64,000 bases of DNA from Vibrio gelatinilyticus (GCF_022836845.1 NZ_JAJNNZ010000018.1:1-64000); one strand, 5' to 3'. Counted from the first letter of the stretch, positions 27,866-36,688 are shown. The notes: generated by a model not told the origin, from the letters alone. A program made the numbers and translations.

Positions 27866-28327
27866 TTATGGGTCGACGTTGCGACTGATGGGGTTTTGCA
27901 ACGAAATCAGCGTTTCGGTCGATTGCACCTCACTGATCGCTTGCAGCTTTTCGATCAGAACGTGCTGTAGCTCTTCAATAGAGCGACACATAAGTTTAAC
28001 GAAAATATTGTAGGCTCCCGTGGTGTAGTAAGCCTCAACCACTTCATCAAGGGCGTCGAGCTTTTCCAATGCCGAATGGTAGTCGCGCGCAGCATAGAGG
28101 TTAATGCCAATAAAGCAGCACACGTCATAACCCAGCTTTTTAGTGTTCACCACCACTTCGGTTCCTTCAATGATGCCTGCCGCTTTCATCTTCTCAATAC
28201 GAACATGAATCGTTGCTGGGCTGACATCGAACTGCTTAGCCATTTCTGCGTAAGGCCGGCGTGCATCTTCCATTAACGTTTTTAAAATAGCACGGTCGAG
28301 ATCATCAAGGGCGTTATTGCCATGCAT
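27866..28327 (-). CDS. asnC: AsnC-type transcriptional regulator
   Basis: A 153-residue Lrp/AsnC regulator. The N-terminal helix-turn-helix (DLDRAILKTLMEDARRPYAE, FDVSPATIHVRIEKM) is followed by the RAM effector domain (GYDVCCFIGINL, YYTTGAYNIFVKLMCRS). The pattern follows E. coli AsnC throughout (152 residues), which responds to asparagine and activates asnA. The asnA gene is not in this window, so the regulator is separated from its usual target. The start has AAGGA upstream. Confidence 0.92.
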   Translation of the reverse strand: MHGNNALDDLDRAILKTLMEDARRPYAEMAKQFDVSPATIHVRIEKMKAAGIIEGTEVVVNTKKLGYDVCCFIGINLYAARDYHSALEKLDALDEVVEAYYTTGAYNIFVKLMCRSIEELQHVLIEKLQAISEVQSTETLISLQNPISRNVDP

Positions 28328-28472
28328 AGCGTATCCTTAGCGATGGATGAATCATTATCCACTAAGCTTACCATTAAACTTACATATGGGGGCAAGGTGA
28401 TCACGCTTATTGGTTGCACTGAGCAGTTCAGGTACACTTGCGCTTCCTAGTTATTCCTTGTCGGAGCCACCC

Positions 28473-29252
28473 GTGCAAATTCAGTTAATCAGTGAACATG
28501 AGAATCGTCAGCAAGAACTCGAACAGCTCGCCACTCGTTGGGGGCTTGTCGCTTGTGAACAAAGTGTCTTTGCACTGGTATTGACCGACACTCGTTTAGA
28601 GCTTCGTAAATTGGACGAGCCAAAACTTGGTGCTATTTACGTTGATCTGGTGAGTGGCGCTGTGGCGCATCGTCGCAAGTTTGGAGGCGGTAAGGGACAA
28701 TCTATCGCTAAAGCGGCAGGGCTTAACAAAGGAGTGACGCCGACAGTACTCGATGGTACCGCCGGTCTCGGACGTGATGCGTTTGTGCTTGCGTCGTTAG
28801 GATGTAAGGTTCAAATGGTGGAAAGGCACCCCGTTGTAGCCGCTTTGTTGGATGACGGCTTATCCAGAGCTCAACAAGATAAAGAGATCGGGGCGTGGGT
28901 GACAGAGCGAATGTCATTGATTCATGCATCAAGCCACGATGCGTTGGAGAAGCTGGCCAGTGACCCTGATTTTGAGCAGCCAGATGTGGTGTATCTTGAC
29001 CCAATGTACCCGCATCCAGAGAACAAGAAAAAGAGTGCTCTGGTCAAAAAAGAAATGCGTGTTTTTCAATCTTTGGTTGGCGCCGATAATGATGCTGATG
29101 CGTTATTAGCGCCGGCACTGCAGCTGGCATGCAAGCGAGTCGTTGTTAAACGTCCCGACTATGCCGACTGGCTTGATGGTCAAAAGCCGAGTATGGCGAT
29201 CGAGACCAAGAAAAATCGCTTTGATGTTTATGTTAAAGCGTCAATGAGTTAG
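28473..29252 (+). CDS. rsmJ: 16S rRNA (guanine-1516-N2)-methyltransferase RsmJ
   Basis: A 259-residue SAM-dependent methyltransferase of 16S rRNA G1516 (E. coli YhiQ, 250). The SAM-binding motif is VLDGTAGLGRDAFVLASLG and the catalytic motif VYLDPMYPH. The start is GTG at 28473, with TCGGAG seven bases upstream; the frame is open earlier (ATG at 28410) but without a ribosome site. Position near prlC agrees with E. coli. Confidence 0.95.
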   Translation: MQIQLISEHENRQQELEQLATRWGLVACEQSVFALVLTDTRLELRKLDEPKLGAIYVDLVSGAVAHRRKFGGGKGQSIAKAAGLNKGVTPTVLDGTAGLGRDAFVLASLGCKVQMVERHPVVAALLDDGLSRAQQDKEIGAWVTERMSLIHASSHDALEKLASDPDFEQPDVVYLDPMYPHPENKKKSALVKKEMRVFQSLVGADNDADALLAPALQLACKRVVVKRPDYADWLDGQKPSMAIETKKNRFDVYVKASMS

Positions 29253-29296
29253 CGAAAGTAGGTTACTTTTTGTTCCAGTAACCTGAGCGCTGTTAC

Positions 29297-29325
29297 TTGC
29301 AACCATATCCATTTCCAGTTATATC
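29297..29325 (+). promoter_or_regulatory. Putative promoter of the Cys/Lys-rich protein gene
   Basis: TTGCAA (29297-29302), 17 bp, TATATC (29320-29325). The transcription start would be near 29332, inside the Fur-like box. Confidence 0.5.
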
Positions 29326-29330
29326 TAATT

Positions 29331-29349
29331 AAGAATCATTGTCATTCTT
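29331..29349. promoter_or_regulatory. Candidate Fur box
   Basis: AAGAATcattgtcATTCTT is a 19-bp dyad that matches the 19-bp Fur consensus at 12 positions when aligned by eye, placed over the predicted +1 of the next gene, a repressing position. Confidence 0.45.
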
Positions 29350-29401
29350 ATCTGTAATTGGAGCCACAGGCTCATCGCTGTATCGGAGAGTGGGAAGTTG
29401 T

Positions 29402-29863
29402 ATGAGTAAACGTCTATGCAAACTAAATCGACATGAGATCAACGCCAACCTAGGTGAAATCTACACCTTAGTCGCGGAAGCCAAATACCTGTGTCGTTCA
29501 TGTTCTCGCTCCTCTAGTGATTCATCACGATTGTGCAAGCCGGCAGCTATCCCACCGAAACAGTGTCAGGGAAAACCCATGATTGAGAAACAGCAGTGTG
29601 CCGTGCTGGCCGAAACATTGGTACAACCCGTGCCTATAGTTGTTGATATTCAAGAGCCTCAACAACAGCAAGAAAATAAAGCGGAAAAGAGCGCTAAAAA
29701 GGCACTGAAGAAACAGAAGAAGGCGCAGAAAAAGCTTGCTAAGATTTTGAAAAAAAGTGCGAAGCTGGCTCGTAAGCAAGCAGAGTTAGAATTGCGCTAT
29801 GGTTTATCACCCAGCAGCGTGGAATTACGAGGTGAGTCAGTGCAGCGCGAGGCGCTACACTGA
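29402..29863 (+). CDS. Cysteine-motif protein with lysine-rich tail
   Basis: A 153-residue soluble protein. The N-terminal 50 residues carry C6, C31-x2-C34 and C45 (YLCRSCSRSS, RLCKPA), a pattern seen in short conserved proteins of Vibrio and Shewanella as I recall; it could bind metal. After a Q/E-rich linker there is a long lysine/alanine helix (about residues 98-135, KKALKKQKKAQKKLAKILKK) suited to nucleic-acid or membrane-surface contact. The start has GGGAAG upstream. No function is known to me. A possible Fur box lies upstream. Confidence 0.75.
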   Translation: MSKRLCKLNRHEINANLGEIYTLVAEAKYLCRSCSRSSSDSSRLCKPAAIPPKQCQGKPMIEKQQCAVLAETLVQPVPIVVDIQEPQQQQENKAEKSAKKALKKQKKAQKKLAKILKKSAKLARKQAELELRYGLSPSSVELRGESVQREALH

Positions 29864-29874
29864 CTTTGACGACT

Positions 29875-30762
29875 TTAAGGATTAGCGGAGCCTTGGTACT
29901 GAGCTTGTGCGCGAGGCTTAACCCATATTTCATTGATCACCAATGACGCTAAGATAATGGCGCCACCAATCGACAACCTGGCGACATCGACGTCGCGATT
30001 CCAAATGACAATGTTTACAATAAGGCCTGCTGGAACTAACAGGTTGTTCATCACAGCTAATGCTCCTGCATTGACCAGACACGCCCCTCTGTTCCAGATA
30101 AAGTAACCCAAGCCTGAAGCGATGACGCCAAGGTAGGTCAGTACTACCCACTGAGTCGTGGTGGTTGGTAATTTATTGATGTCACCCATTAGAGCAAAGG
30201 CCACCGTAGCGACTATGATGGCACCTATATAGAAGTAACCAAAAATCGTATGTTGAGGCAGCTCGACATCACTCTTTTCCATGACGTATTTGTAGCCGAC
30301 CTGGCCAATAGCGAAACAGACGTTGGCCCCCTGAACCACAAGAAACCCCGTCAAAAACTGCTCATTGATACCGGCAAATTTGATAAACGCCGCGCCCGCT
30401 ACCGCAATTGCAGCCGTCACCAAATACCACGGTGAGAAACGGCCTTTAAGAAAGTCGTAAAACAAGGTGACATAAATAGGTGTGAAAACCGTAAATAGTA
30501 ACACCTCAGGAACTGATAGCAGCAAAAAGGATTGGTAGTAAAAGCAATACATCAAGCCAAGTTGGATACCGCCAATGGCCATCAGCTTGGCTGCTAGAGC
30601 CTTAGGTACGCCCTTAAATTTCAGAAATGGTAAGAACACCACGCCTGCAAGGACGACACGCATCAGAACGGAGAACCAGGAGTCAACCTGACCCGCTAAA
30701 TACACACCAATTAAGCTAAAGGAAAATGCCCAAAGCAGTGTGACAGAATAGAGATAACCCAT
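29875..30762 (-). CDS. EamA/DMT-family transporter
   Basis: A 295-residue inner-membrane protein with ten predicted helices formed by two EamA repeats (the second around GYFYIGAIIVATVAFALMG to the C-terminus). Such proteins export amino acids or other metabolites; the substrate cannot be told. Starts MGYLYSVTLLWAFSFSLIGV. It converges on the Cys/Lys-rich gene with 11 bp between their stop codons and is divergent from nothing obvious. Confidence 0.88.
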   Translation of the reverse strand: MGYLYSVTLLWAFSFSLIGVYLAGQVDSWFSVLMRVVLAGVVFLPFLKFKGVPKALAAKLMAIGGIQLGLMYCFYYQSFLLLSVPEVLLFTVFTPIYVTLFYDFLKGRFSPWYLVTAAIAVAGAAFIKFAGINEQFLTGFLVVQGANVCFAIGQVGYKYVMEKSDVELPQHTIFGYFYIGAIIVATVAFALMGDINKLPTTTTQWVVLTYLGVIASGLGYFIWNRGACLVNAGALAVMNNLLVPAGLIVNIVIWNRDVDVARLSIGGAIILASLVINEIWVKPRAQAQYQGSANP

Positions 30763-30828
30763 AGATACAACTTACAATTAAGAATTTGCGCGCAGTATAT
30801 CACGACAAGATACGCAAAGAGGTAGGAT

Positions 30829-30853
30829 GAAAAAGGCTCCAGTTAGGAGCCTG
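30829..30853 (-). terminator. Terminator of uspA
   Basis: On the minus strand AGGCTCC-TAACT-GGAGCCT is followed by TTTTC, eight bases after the uspA stop codon. Confidence 0.88.
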
Positions 30854-30860
30854 AAGACGG

Positions 30861-31286
30861 TTAGTCCTTGATCGGTACCACCAGTAAATCAACAGGCGAG
30901 GTATTGATAAGTTGCCTTGTGGATGAAAGCAATTTACTCCAGAAATCCTGATGATGACCACAGACCACAAGATCGATATTGAACTCCTTGATGGTGTCGG
31001 TCAGCTCATTGCTTAAATCGCCACTCCCGACCAGAGAGTGCTTCACTGGATAACTCGCGTAGTCAGCAAAAGCTTGTAACTGTGCCAGCGAGGCTTCCAT
31101 TGTTTTATTTTGGTTCTCCGCAAGGTTTACGTCGATCAATCCAGTGTACAGCTCGGTATAGTTCACATCGATATGAATGAAAGAAAGCTCGGCATCAAGC
31201 GGTTTGGCTAAGGAGACTGCCTTATCGATGAGCAGTTTGCTTTCATCTGAGAGATCTAATGCGACTAAAATGTGTTTGTAACTCAT
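30861..31286 (-). CDS. uspA: Universal stress protein A
   Basis: A 141-residue cytosolic UspA-fold protein induced by growth arrest and stress. It opens MSYKHILVALDLSDESKLLI and contains the family's C-terminal DLVVCGHHQDFWSKL and PVDLLVVPI. The start has AAGGAG eight bases upstream; 17 upstream codons are excluded. It lies opposite ftnA; in E. coli uspA and uspB are neighbours, here separated by ftnA. Confidence 0.95.
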   Translation of the reverse strand: MSYKHILVALDLSDESKLLIDKAVSLAKPLDAELSFIHIDVNYTELYTGLIDVNLAENQNKTMEASLAQLQAFADYASYPVKHSLVGSGDLSNELTDTIKEFNIDLVVCGHHQDFWSKLLSSTRQLINTSPVDLLVVPIKD

Positions 31287-31579
31287 GTGCAATGCTCCTT
31301 TTTGAATGTTCCAGTTAAAACATAGCACTTCACGCAAGTTTTTTTTGTTGTCAGGATCTCATTAACTGAGTGGATGACAGATGTGAATGTTGATCGTTGA
31401 TATGGGCAGCTATCTACTGATTTTCCATTTGATTTTGAACTTTGATTTAAACGTAAATGTAGATGATATGGGGGCTACAAATGTGATACGCCATTCAACG
31501 ACGAGCACACAAGTTGACTACCTGTTTATAAAGCATGGTATAGTAATTATTATTTAGCGCAGAAAATTAGGAGCTTCAA

Positions 31580-32107
31580 ATGCTATCTCCATCCATGGTT
31601 GAACACTTGAATGAGCAAATAAATCTAGAATTTTTTTCATCCAATCTATACTTACAAATGAGTGCTTGGTGTGAAGACAAAGGATTCGAGGGTGCAGCGG
31701 AGTTTTTGCGAGTCCATGCTGTAGAAGAAATGGAGCACATGCAGCGCCTATTTACGTATGTTAGTGAAACGGGTGCGCTGCCAATCTTAGGTGCGATTGA
31801 CGCTCCTAAACATGACTACAACAGCCTTGGTGACGTATTCCGTGAAACTTACGAACATGAGCAAATGATTACTGAAAAAATCAATAAGCTCGCTCATGTT
31901 GCTTTCACCGCTCAGGACTACTCAACGTTTAATTTTCTTCAGTGGTATGTTTCTGAGCAGCATGAAGAAGAAAAACTGTTTAAAGGGATTTTGGATAAGC
32001 TAGAACTTGTTGGTGAAAATGGTCAGGCTCTGTTTTTCATTGATAAGGACCTAGCACAGTTAGCAAAAGAAGGTTCTTCTTCCATTATGGATGCCTCTGC
32101 TGAGTAA
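31580..32107 (+). CDS. ftnA: Non-haem ferritin
   Basis: A 175-residue iron-storage protein forming a 24-mer shell that oxidises and stores iron. Ferroxidase residues are visible in helix A (EQINLEFFSSNLYLQMS), helix B (HAVEEMEHMQR) and helix D (YVSEQHEEEKLFK). The start has AGGAG eight bases upstream. The 293-nt gap before it, shared with uspA, holds a possible TTGACT/TATAGT promoter with a long 19-bp spacer (31514-31544); I see nothing else there. Confidence 0.96.
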   Translation: MLSPSMVEHLNEQINLEFFSSNLYLQMSAWCEDKGFEGAAEFLRVHAVEEMEHMQRLFTYVSETGALPILGAIDAPKHDYNSLGDVFRETYEHEQMITEKINKLAHVAFTAQDYSTFNFLQWYVSEQHEEEKLFKGILDKLELVGENGQALFFIDKDLAQLAKEGSSSIMDASAE

Positions 32108-32175
32108 TATCAGCGACTAAAGTCGACCTGTCGTCTTTTTCTCTTGGGCATCTCGGAAGATGTAGGGAGGAAAAG

Positions 32176-32499
32176 ATGATCAGTGGAGACACTATTTTAT
32201 TAGTATTGATGTTAATCACTTCGGTCAATATGGCTCGGTATCTGACGGCACTACGCTCTCTCATTTTTATCATGCGAGAAGCGCATCCATTACTTTATCA
32301 ACAAGTGGATGGCAGAGGTTTCTTTACCACTCATGGTAATATGGCAAAACAAGTGCGCCTGTTTCATTATCTGAAAAGCAAAGAATATCACCACCATCAT
32401 GATCCTGTTTTTATCCAGAAATGCGATAGAGTAAGAGAGCTGTTTGTCTTGTCGTGTTCTTTGGTTGGGGTGAGCTTGCTTGCGGCGATGCTTCTTTAG
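32176..32499 (+). CDS. uspB: Universal stress protein B
   Basis: A 107-residue membrane protein with an N-terminal helix (DTILLVLMLITSVNMARYL) and a C-terminal helix (LFVLSCSLVGVSLLAAML), matching UspB (111 in E. coli), linked to ethanol and stationary-phase resistance. AGGGAGG lies upstream of the ATG. In enterobacteria it is next to uspA. Confidence 0.92.
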   Translation: MISGDTILLVLMLITSVNMARYLTALRSLIFIMREAHPLLYQQVDGRGFFTTHGNMAKQVRLFHYLKSKEYHHHHDPVFIQKCDRVRELFVLSCSLVGVSLLAAMLL

Positions 32500-32620
32500 C
32501 AGACCGCTTCGAGTCATTACATTGGCGTTTTGACACTAACGCGACATTGGTGTTAGGTGTGGGTTGTTGCTCAAACATTGCATTAGCAGAAAGAGTCGCT
32601 ACAATAGCGCCAGATTGTAT

Positions 32621-32652
32621 AAAGGATGTGCTTATCGGCACATCCTTTTTTG
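32621..32652 (+). terminator. Terminator before yhiN
   Basis: GGATGTGC-TTATCG-GCACATCC followed by TTTTTT. It ends the uspB transcript and rules out translation of yhiN from the earlier in-frame ATG at 32626. Confidence 0.88.
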
Positions 32653-32691
32653 TTGAGAAACGCAAGTGAAAAGCTGGGAATGAGTGTGGCT

Positions 32692-33879
32692 ATGAGTAAT
32701 AAAGTTGACGTTGTCATTATAGGTGCTGGTGCTGCAGGCCTAATGTGCGCTGCTGAGGCAGGCAAACGTGGACGCAGTGTGCTGGTGCTTGATCACGCCA
32801 AAAAACCTGGACGCAAGATCTTGATTTCGGGAGGCGGTAAATGCAACTTTACCAACTACGATGTATCCGCCAACAACTTCCTCTGCCAAAACCCTCACTT
32901 TGTTAAGTCGGCTTTGTCTCAGTACACTAACTGGGATTTCATCTCCATGGTCAGCAAATACGCTATCGATTTTGAAGAGCGCGATCATGGTCAGCTGTTC
33001 TGCCTTGAATCGGCCAAAGACATCGTCAAGATGCTGCTAGCGGAATGCGAAGCACCCAAAACGCAGTTTCGTTATCAAGTTGATGTACATAGTATCGCAA
33101 AAACCTCAACGGGTTTTTCGTTGCACGCAGACACCGATGTGATCGAATGTAAATCGTTGGTGGTTGCGACAGGTGGTTTGTCTATGCCCAAATTAGGTGC
33201 GACGCCATTTGGTTACAAGATCGCCCAGCAATTTGGTTTAGAAGTCATCCCCACGACCGCAGGGCTGGTTCCATTTACCTTGCATAAGGAAGACAAAGAA
33301 GACTTCGCTGAGCTGTCAGGCATCGCGATCCCTGCTGAGATCACCGCCAACGATGGGACACTCTTTAAAGAAGCCTTGCTCTTTACCCACAGAGGTTTGT
33401 CAGGCCCGTCGGTGTTGCAGATCTCGTCTTTTTGGAAGCCGGGGCAAAATGTATCAGTCAATCTAGTGCCTGAGGCCGATATTGATGAATTACTGTCGAA
33501 TTCTTTGGAAAAACATCCAAATCAGAGCCTGAAAAATACCCTGGCGCGAGTACTGCCTAAGCGTTTGGTCGAGGTATTGATAGAACGTAAGGTGTTCGCA
33601 GATAAGCCGCTTAAGCAATACAATCCGAAAGAGCTCACGCAAATTCGCGAGTCCTTGGAAAACTGGAGTATTGCACCCAATGGTACAGAGGGCTACCGCA
33701 CTGCGGAAGTGACCTTAGGAGGCGTTAATACCAACCACTTATCGTCGAAAACCATGCAATGTAAATCGGTAGAAGGGTTGTACTTTATCGGTGAAGTCAT
33801 GGATGTGACTGGTTGGCTAGGCGGATACAACTTCCAATGGTGCTGGTCATCGGGCTTTGTCGCCGGTCAGCATGTGTAG
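32692..33879 (+). CDS. yhiN: FAD-dependent flavoprotein of the YhiN/HI0933 family
   Basis: A 395-residue predicted oxidoreductase. The N-terminal FAD motif VVIIGAGAAGLMCAAEAG is followed by GRKILISGGGKCNFTN, the C-terminal GGVNTNHLSSKTM and the FAD-contacting YFIGEVMDVTGWLGGYNFQW. The family is widespread but its substrate is unsettled. Starts at MSNKVDV (32692); MSVAMSNK (32680) is also possible, but neither has a strong ribosome site. The uspB-yhiN proximity matches E. coli. Confidence 0.9.
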   Translation: MSNKVDVVIIGAGAAGLMCAAEAGKRGRSVLVLDHAKKPGRKILISGGGKCNFTNYDVSANNFLCQNPHFVKSALSQYTNWDFISMVSKYAIDFEERDHGQLFCLESAKDIVKMLLAECEAPKTQFRYQVDVHSIAKTSTGFSLHADTDVIECKSLVVATGGLSMPKLGATPFGYKIAQQFGLEVIPTTAGLVPFTLHKEDKEDFAELSGIAIPAEITANDGTLFKEALLFTHRGLSGPSVLQISSFWKPGQNVSVNLVPEADIDELLSNSLEKHPNQSLKNTLARVLPKRLVEVLIERKVFADKPLKQYNPKELTQIRESLENWSIAPNGTEGYRTAEVTLGGVNTNHLSSKTMQCKSVEGLYFIGEVMDVTGWLGGYNFQWCWSSGFVAGQHV

Positions 33880-33896
33880 TCGCTGTAATAGATAAG

Positions 33897-33928
33897 AAAA
33901 CGCCGAGAAAAATCGCTCGGCGTTTTTA
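33897..33928. terminator. Terminator of yhiN
   Basis: AAAACGCCGAG-(8 nt)-CTCGGCGTTTTT; symmetric, usable from both sides. Confidence 0.92.
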
Positions 33929-34004
33929 ATGGTGATTACATTATCCATTTCCAGAGCGCTTGGCAGCTTATCTGTAAACATCAGAATGTCATTTAGCCGT
34001 GTAA

Positions 34005-34415
34005 TTAAAGATGCTGTGAAGGATTATCAATTACCCATTCACTATAGCCAGTCATGGGATCGTGCTCTCTGCTAAAGCTGAGTTGTTCATATTGGTGAAT
34101 AATGAGTTCTGCGGTGGTGTCGATGATGTTGCCCTCAAGAAGGTGCCCACCAAATACCTGACCACGAGAGTCGGCCACAGAAATGTGGATATGCTGGTGT
34201 TGTGGCGTGAGCGTGCCCATGATTGAGACGATTTCAAAGGGCTGCTGCAACGACAGTGTGCTTGTCGCGCCTGCGAGTCGAATATTGAGAGTTTGCAAAC
34301 AACCCACGCACGAAGCGATGCTCCCTGCCTGGATCCGGTGTTGCGTCACGAGCGCTTGAATCTCGGACTTCAAATCCTGCCCCCTGGTTAAGCGAATCGC
34401 GATAATATCATTCAT
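34005..34415 (-). CDS. PPC/DUF296-domain protein
   Basis: A 136-residue protein made of one PPC (DUF296) domain, a trimeric fold found in plant AT-hook proteins and in many bacterial proteins of unclear role. Pattern: MNDIIAIRLTRGQDLKSEI, GSIASCVGCLQTLNIRLAG, HQHIHISVADSRGQVFGGHL. The H-x-H and GGH residues are the family's metal/ligand cluster. The same direction as the EamA gene upstream, 78 bp apart. Nothing marks a specific function. Confidence 0.85.
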   Translation of the reverse strand: MNDIIAIRLTRGQDLKSEIQALVTQHRIQAGSIASCVGCLQTLNIRLAGATSTLSLQQPFEIVSIMGTLTPQHQHIHISVADSRGQVFGGHLLEGNIIDTTAELIIHQYEQLSFSREHDPMTGYSEWVIDNPSQHL

Positions 34416-34493
34416 GCTCGTGGCGTCCTCCTGTCATGGCGTTGATTTTAATGTGAGGCGGCATGAAAGAGCCTCAAACCGACTCAAGAAACA

Positions 34494-35393
34494 TTAAGCT
34501 TTGCGTCGCTTTATCTGCTGGACAATCAAACCAATCACAATGAGAACCAAACCAGCCAAGGTCGATGGATGGATTTCCTCACCAATGACATAGGCCAACA
34601 ACATCAAAGAGATAAAGGGTGAGGCAAATATCAGGTTACTGATGCGAGCGGTATTTTGTGTCAGTTTGAGAGCACTCAACCACAACACAAACGTGATGCC
34701 CATTTCAAATAAGCCAACGTAGCCAACAGCAAGCCATCCTTTCAGGCTGATCGTTGACCACGCGGCACCCTCATAGAACGCCACGCCAAAAGCAAACGGA
34801 AGAGCGACTAAAAAACCGAGCAGTACACCAACAACGGGATCTGCCGTGTTTTTGGTGTTCAATATCCAATAGCCTGCCCAAAGTAGAGTAGAAAGCAGCG
34901 CAAGGCCAACACCAAGCGGACTGTCAAACTGCAGAGCCAGCACGTCGCCTTTGGTGGCAATCACCACAACGCCAAAATACCCCAGGGCACAAGCGAACCA
35001 ATCTTGTGGTCGAATTTTCTGTTTTAAGAAAACAGCGGCCATCAAAGTTAGGGTAATGGCCCAACTATAGTTAATGGGCTGAGCTTGTGACGCTGGTAAA
35101 AGATCGTACGCTTTAAAGAGAATCAGATAGTAGGCAAAGGGATTAATCAGGCCCAAAACAACGTAATACCAAGGGTTGGAAGTAAAGGTATTAGCAAGTT
35201 GTGAGAGGGTGCCTTGATAAGCGCAAACCGCGATCAAAGCCAAAGTGGATGCAAGTGATGCTGCGGCTACCATCTGAGCTGGAGTAAATTCCGCCAACGT
35301 CAGTTTAAAAGCCGTGGCGACCGTTGACCAAAGCAGGACGGCAGCCAAGCCAAACAGCAGTGCATTACGTTCATTATGCATTATTGAATTCAT
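34494..35393 (-). CDS. EamA/DMT-family transporter
   Basis: A 299-residue inner-membrane transporter with ten predicted helices and two EamA repeats (FGLAAVLLWSTVATAFKLTL at the start, LIVIGLIVQQIKRRKA at the end). Likely exporter of small metabolites, substrate unknown. It is distinct in sequence from the transporter at 29875-30762. Possibly co-transcribed with the PPC gene. Confidence 0.88.
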   Translation of the reverse strand: MNSIMHNERNALLFGLAAVLLWSTVATAFKLTLAEFTPAQMVAAASLASTLALIAVCAYQGTLSQLANTFTSNPWYYVVLGLINPFAYYLILFKAYDLLPASQAQPINYSWAITLTLMAAVFLKQKIRPQDWFACALGYFGVVVIATKGDVLALQFDSPLGVGLALLSTLLWAGYWILNTKNTADPVVGVLLGFLVALPFAFGVAFYEGAAWSTISLKGWLAVGYVGLFEMGITFVLWLSALKLTQNTARISNLIFASPFISLMLLAYVIGEEIHPSTLAGLVLIVIGLIVQQIKRRKA

Positions 35394-35480
35394 AGTGTGG
35401 TGGTTCAGAATGTGAGCATCTTACCAGTGAATGTGAATCAACAAACGAAAAACTTTACCCAATGGTGCAGGAATAAATCG

Positions 35481-36182
35481 TCAGAGAGAAATGAGTGCAG
35501 GCAACGGTGAGAGATCGATCAGAGGCTTTTTTTGCCACTGTTGTTGGCCTGCAAATAATAGTATCGGTTGAAAGTTATCATGGCGCAAAGATGAGACATT
35601 GATGAGCGAATCAAGCGCGTAAAAACGGCGCACATAATGCTGGGTTTCTCTAGGTAAAGGCAGCTGGTGGAAAGGGGTGTTCGGAGAGGCTCTGAGAGTG
35701 CGCTGTACTCGTCCTTCCCCTGCGTTGTATGCCGCCAGTGTTAAGGTTAAATCCCCTTTAAACTTGCGATACAAAAACGCCAAGTACTGGATGGCAGCGT
35801 CAGTGCTGGGGGCTATTTCAAATCGCTCATCTCGTTGGTAAGAGACTTTCAAGCCAAAGCGCTTGGCCGTGGCAGGCATCAGTTGCCATAACCCCGCCGC
35901 CTTGGCTGGAGAAATGGCTTGTGGGTTGTAGGAAGACTCCAGCATTGGCACCAATACCAGATTGTCGGGCAAATCGTATCTGTCTAATTGTTTGAAGATC
36001 TCTTGCACCAAGGGGTCAAATTGTTGCAGCTTTTGCTCAATTTGACGTTGATAAGGACTCAACACATCGATGTGCGATTGAATGAGAGCATCGGGCAAGG
36101 CTGATGCGGCAGCAAACCGACAACCAAGAGTCACGCTCATGATTGTTATCAAGATCAGATGGTTAGCAGGATTTACCAGCAC
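35481..36182 (-). CDS. Lytic transglycosylase in the lateral flgMN operon
   Basis: A 233-residue SLT-type (GH23) lytic transglycosylase that cleaves peptidoglycan glycan strands. The catalytic glutamate is in LVPMLESSYNPQAISPAKAA, followed by GLWQLMPATAKRFGL and LTLAAYNAGEGRV. An N-terminal hydrophobic stretch (LILITIMSVTLGCRFAAASA) would export it. The start is taken as GTG; an ATG 14 codons later is possible and neither has a clear ribosome site. It begins 17 bp after flgN on the same strand, so it shares the flgM-flgN transcript, and probably opens the wall for the lateral rod because FlgJ here lacks its hydrolase half. Confidence 0.85.
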   Translation of the reverse strand: MLVNPANHLILITIMSVTLGCRFAAASALPDALIQSHIDVLSPYQRQIEQKLQQFDPLVQEIFKQLDRYDLPDNLVLVPMLESSYNPQAISPAKAAGLWQLMPATAKRFGLKVSYQRDERFEIAPSTDAAIQYLAFLYRKFKGDLTLTLAAYNAGEGRVQRTLRASPNTPFHQLPLPRETQHYVRRFYALDSLINVSSLRHDNFQPILLFAGQQQWQKKPLIDLSPLPALISL

Positions 36183-36199
36183 AGATCGCGATCGAATGA

Positions 36200-36637
36200 T
36201 TAGAACTGGTTTTCACCATAGGCATGTTGAGGTTCTTGGGTCAGCTGCCCTAATAACTCGTGGAATGCCGCAGAGCTCTGGCCATTCTGGTTATTGTATT
36301 TTTGGCAATGTTTGATCAGAGTTTCTAGAGATTTCCACTGCATCTTTAGCGGTGTTTTGTGCTTGTCCGGTAGTGCGCGGATCAGCTTTTCAACCCCTTG
36401 CTCAGAGCTTGGTAAGTGCAGTTGCTGTAGGCAACGAGAACGCTCGGCTGCACTGCGCCCTAGCTGCTTAAGAATAGGCAGTTGTTGGTGGATGTTTTCA
36501 CTGAGTGCTTCGCCATCAAACTTGAGGTACAAAACACTCTGATCTTGGAGTAGATGAAGTAGCTGCTTGTAGTGCTTAATGTCCTCGTTAATCGAGAAAA
36601 TAAAACGTTGCACTAGCTGTGTCTTTGTCTCGGCCAT
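36200..36637 (-). CDS. flgN: FlgN, chaperone of hook-associated proteins (lateral)
   Basis: A 145-residue mostly helical cytosolic chaperone for FlgK and FlgL export. It is identified by its place directly after flgM, its length (E. coli 138) and its helical, glutamine-rich character. AAGGAG lies eight bases before the ATG. Divergent in sequence, so context carries most of the call. Confidence 0.82.
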   Translation of the reverse strand: MAETKTQLVQRFIFSINEDIKHYKQLLHLLQDQSVLYLKFDGEALSENIHQQLPILKQLGRSAAERSRCLQQLHLPSSEQGVEKLIRALPDKHKTPLKMQWKSLETLIKHCQKYNNQNGQSSAAFHELLGQLTQEPQHAYGENQF

Positions 36638-36688
36638 TCATCGTACTCCTTGAAACTATAGATATATTGGAGCAAGCGACGCTTCGGC

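Noticed and set aside
32626..32691. yhiN start at the ATG of 32626
   Set aside because: That ATG lies inside a strong rho-independent terminator stem; the FAD motif needs only the start near 32692.
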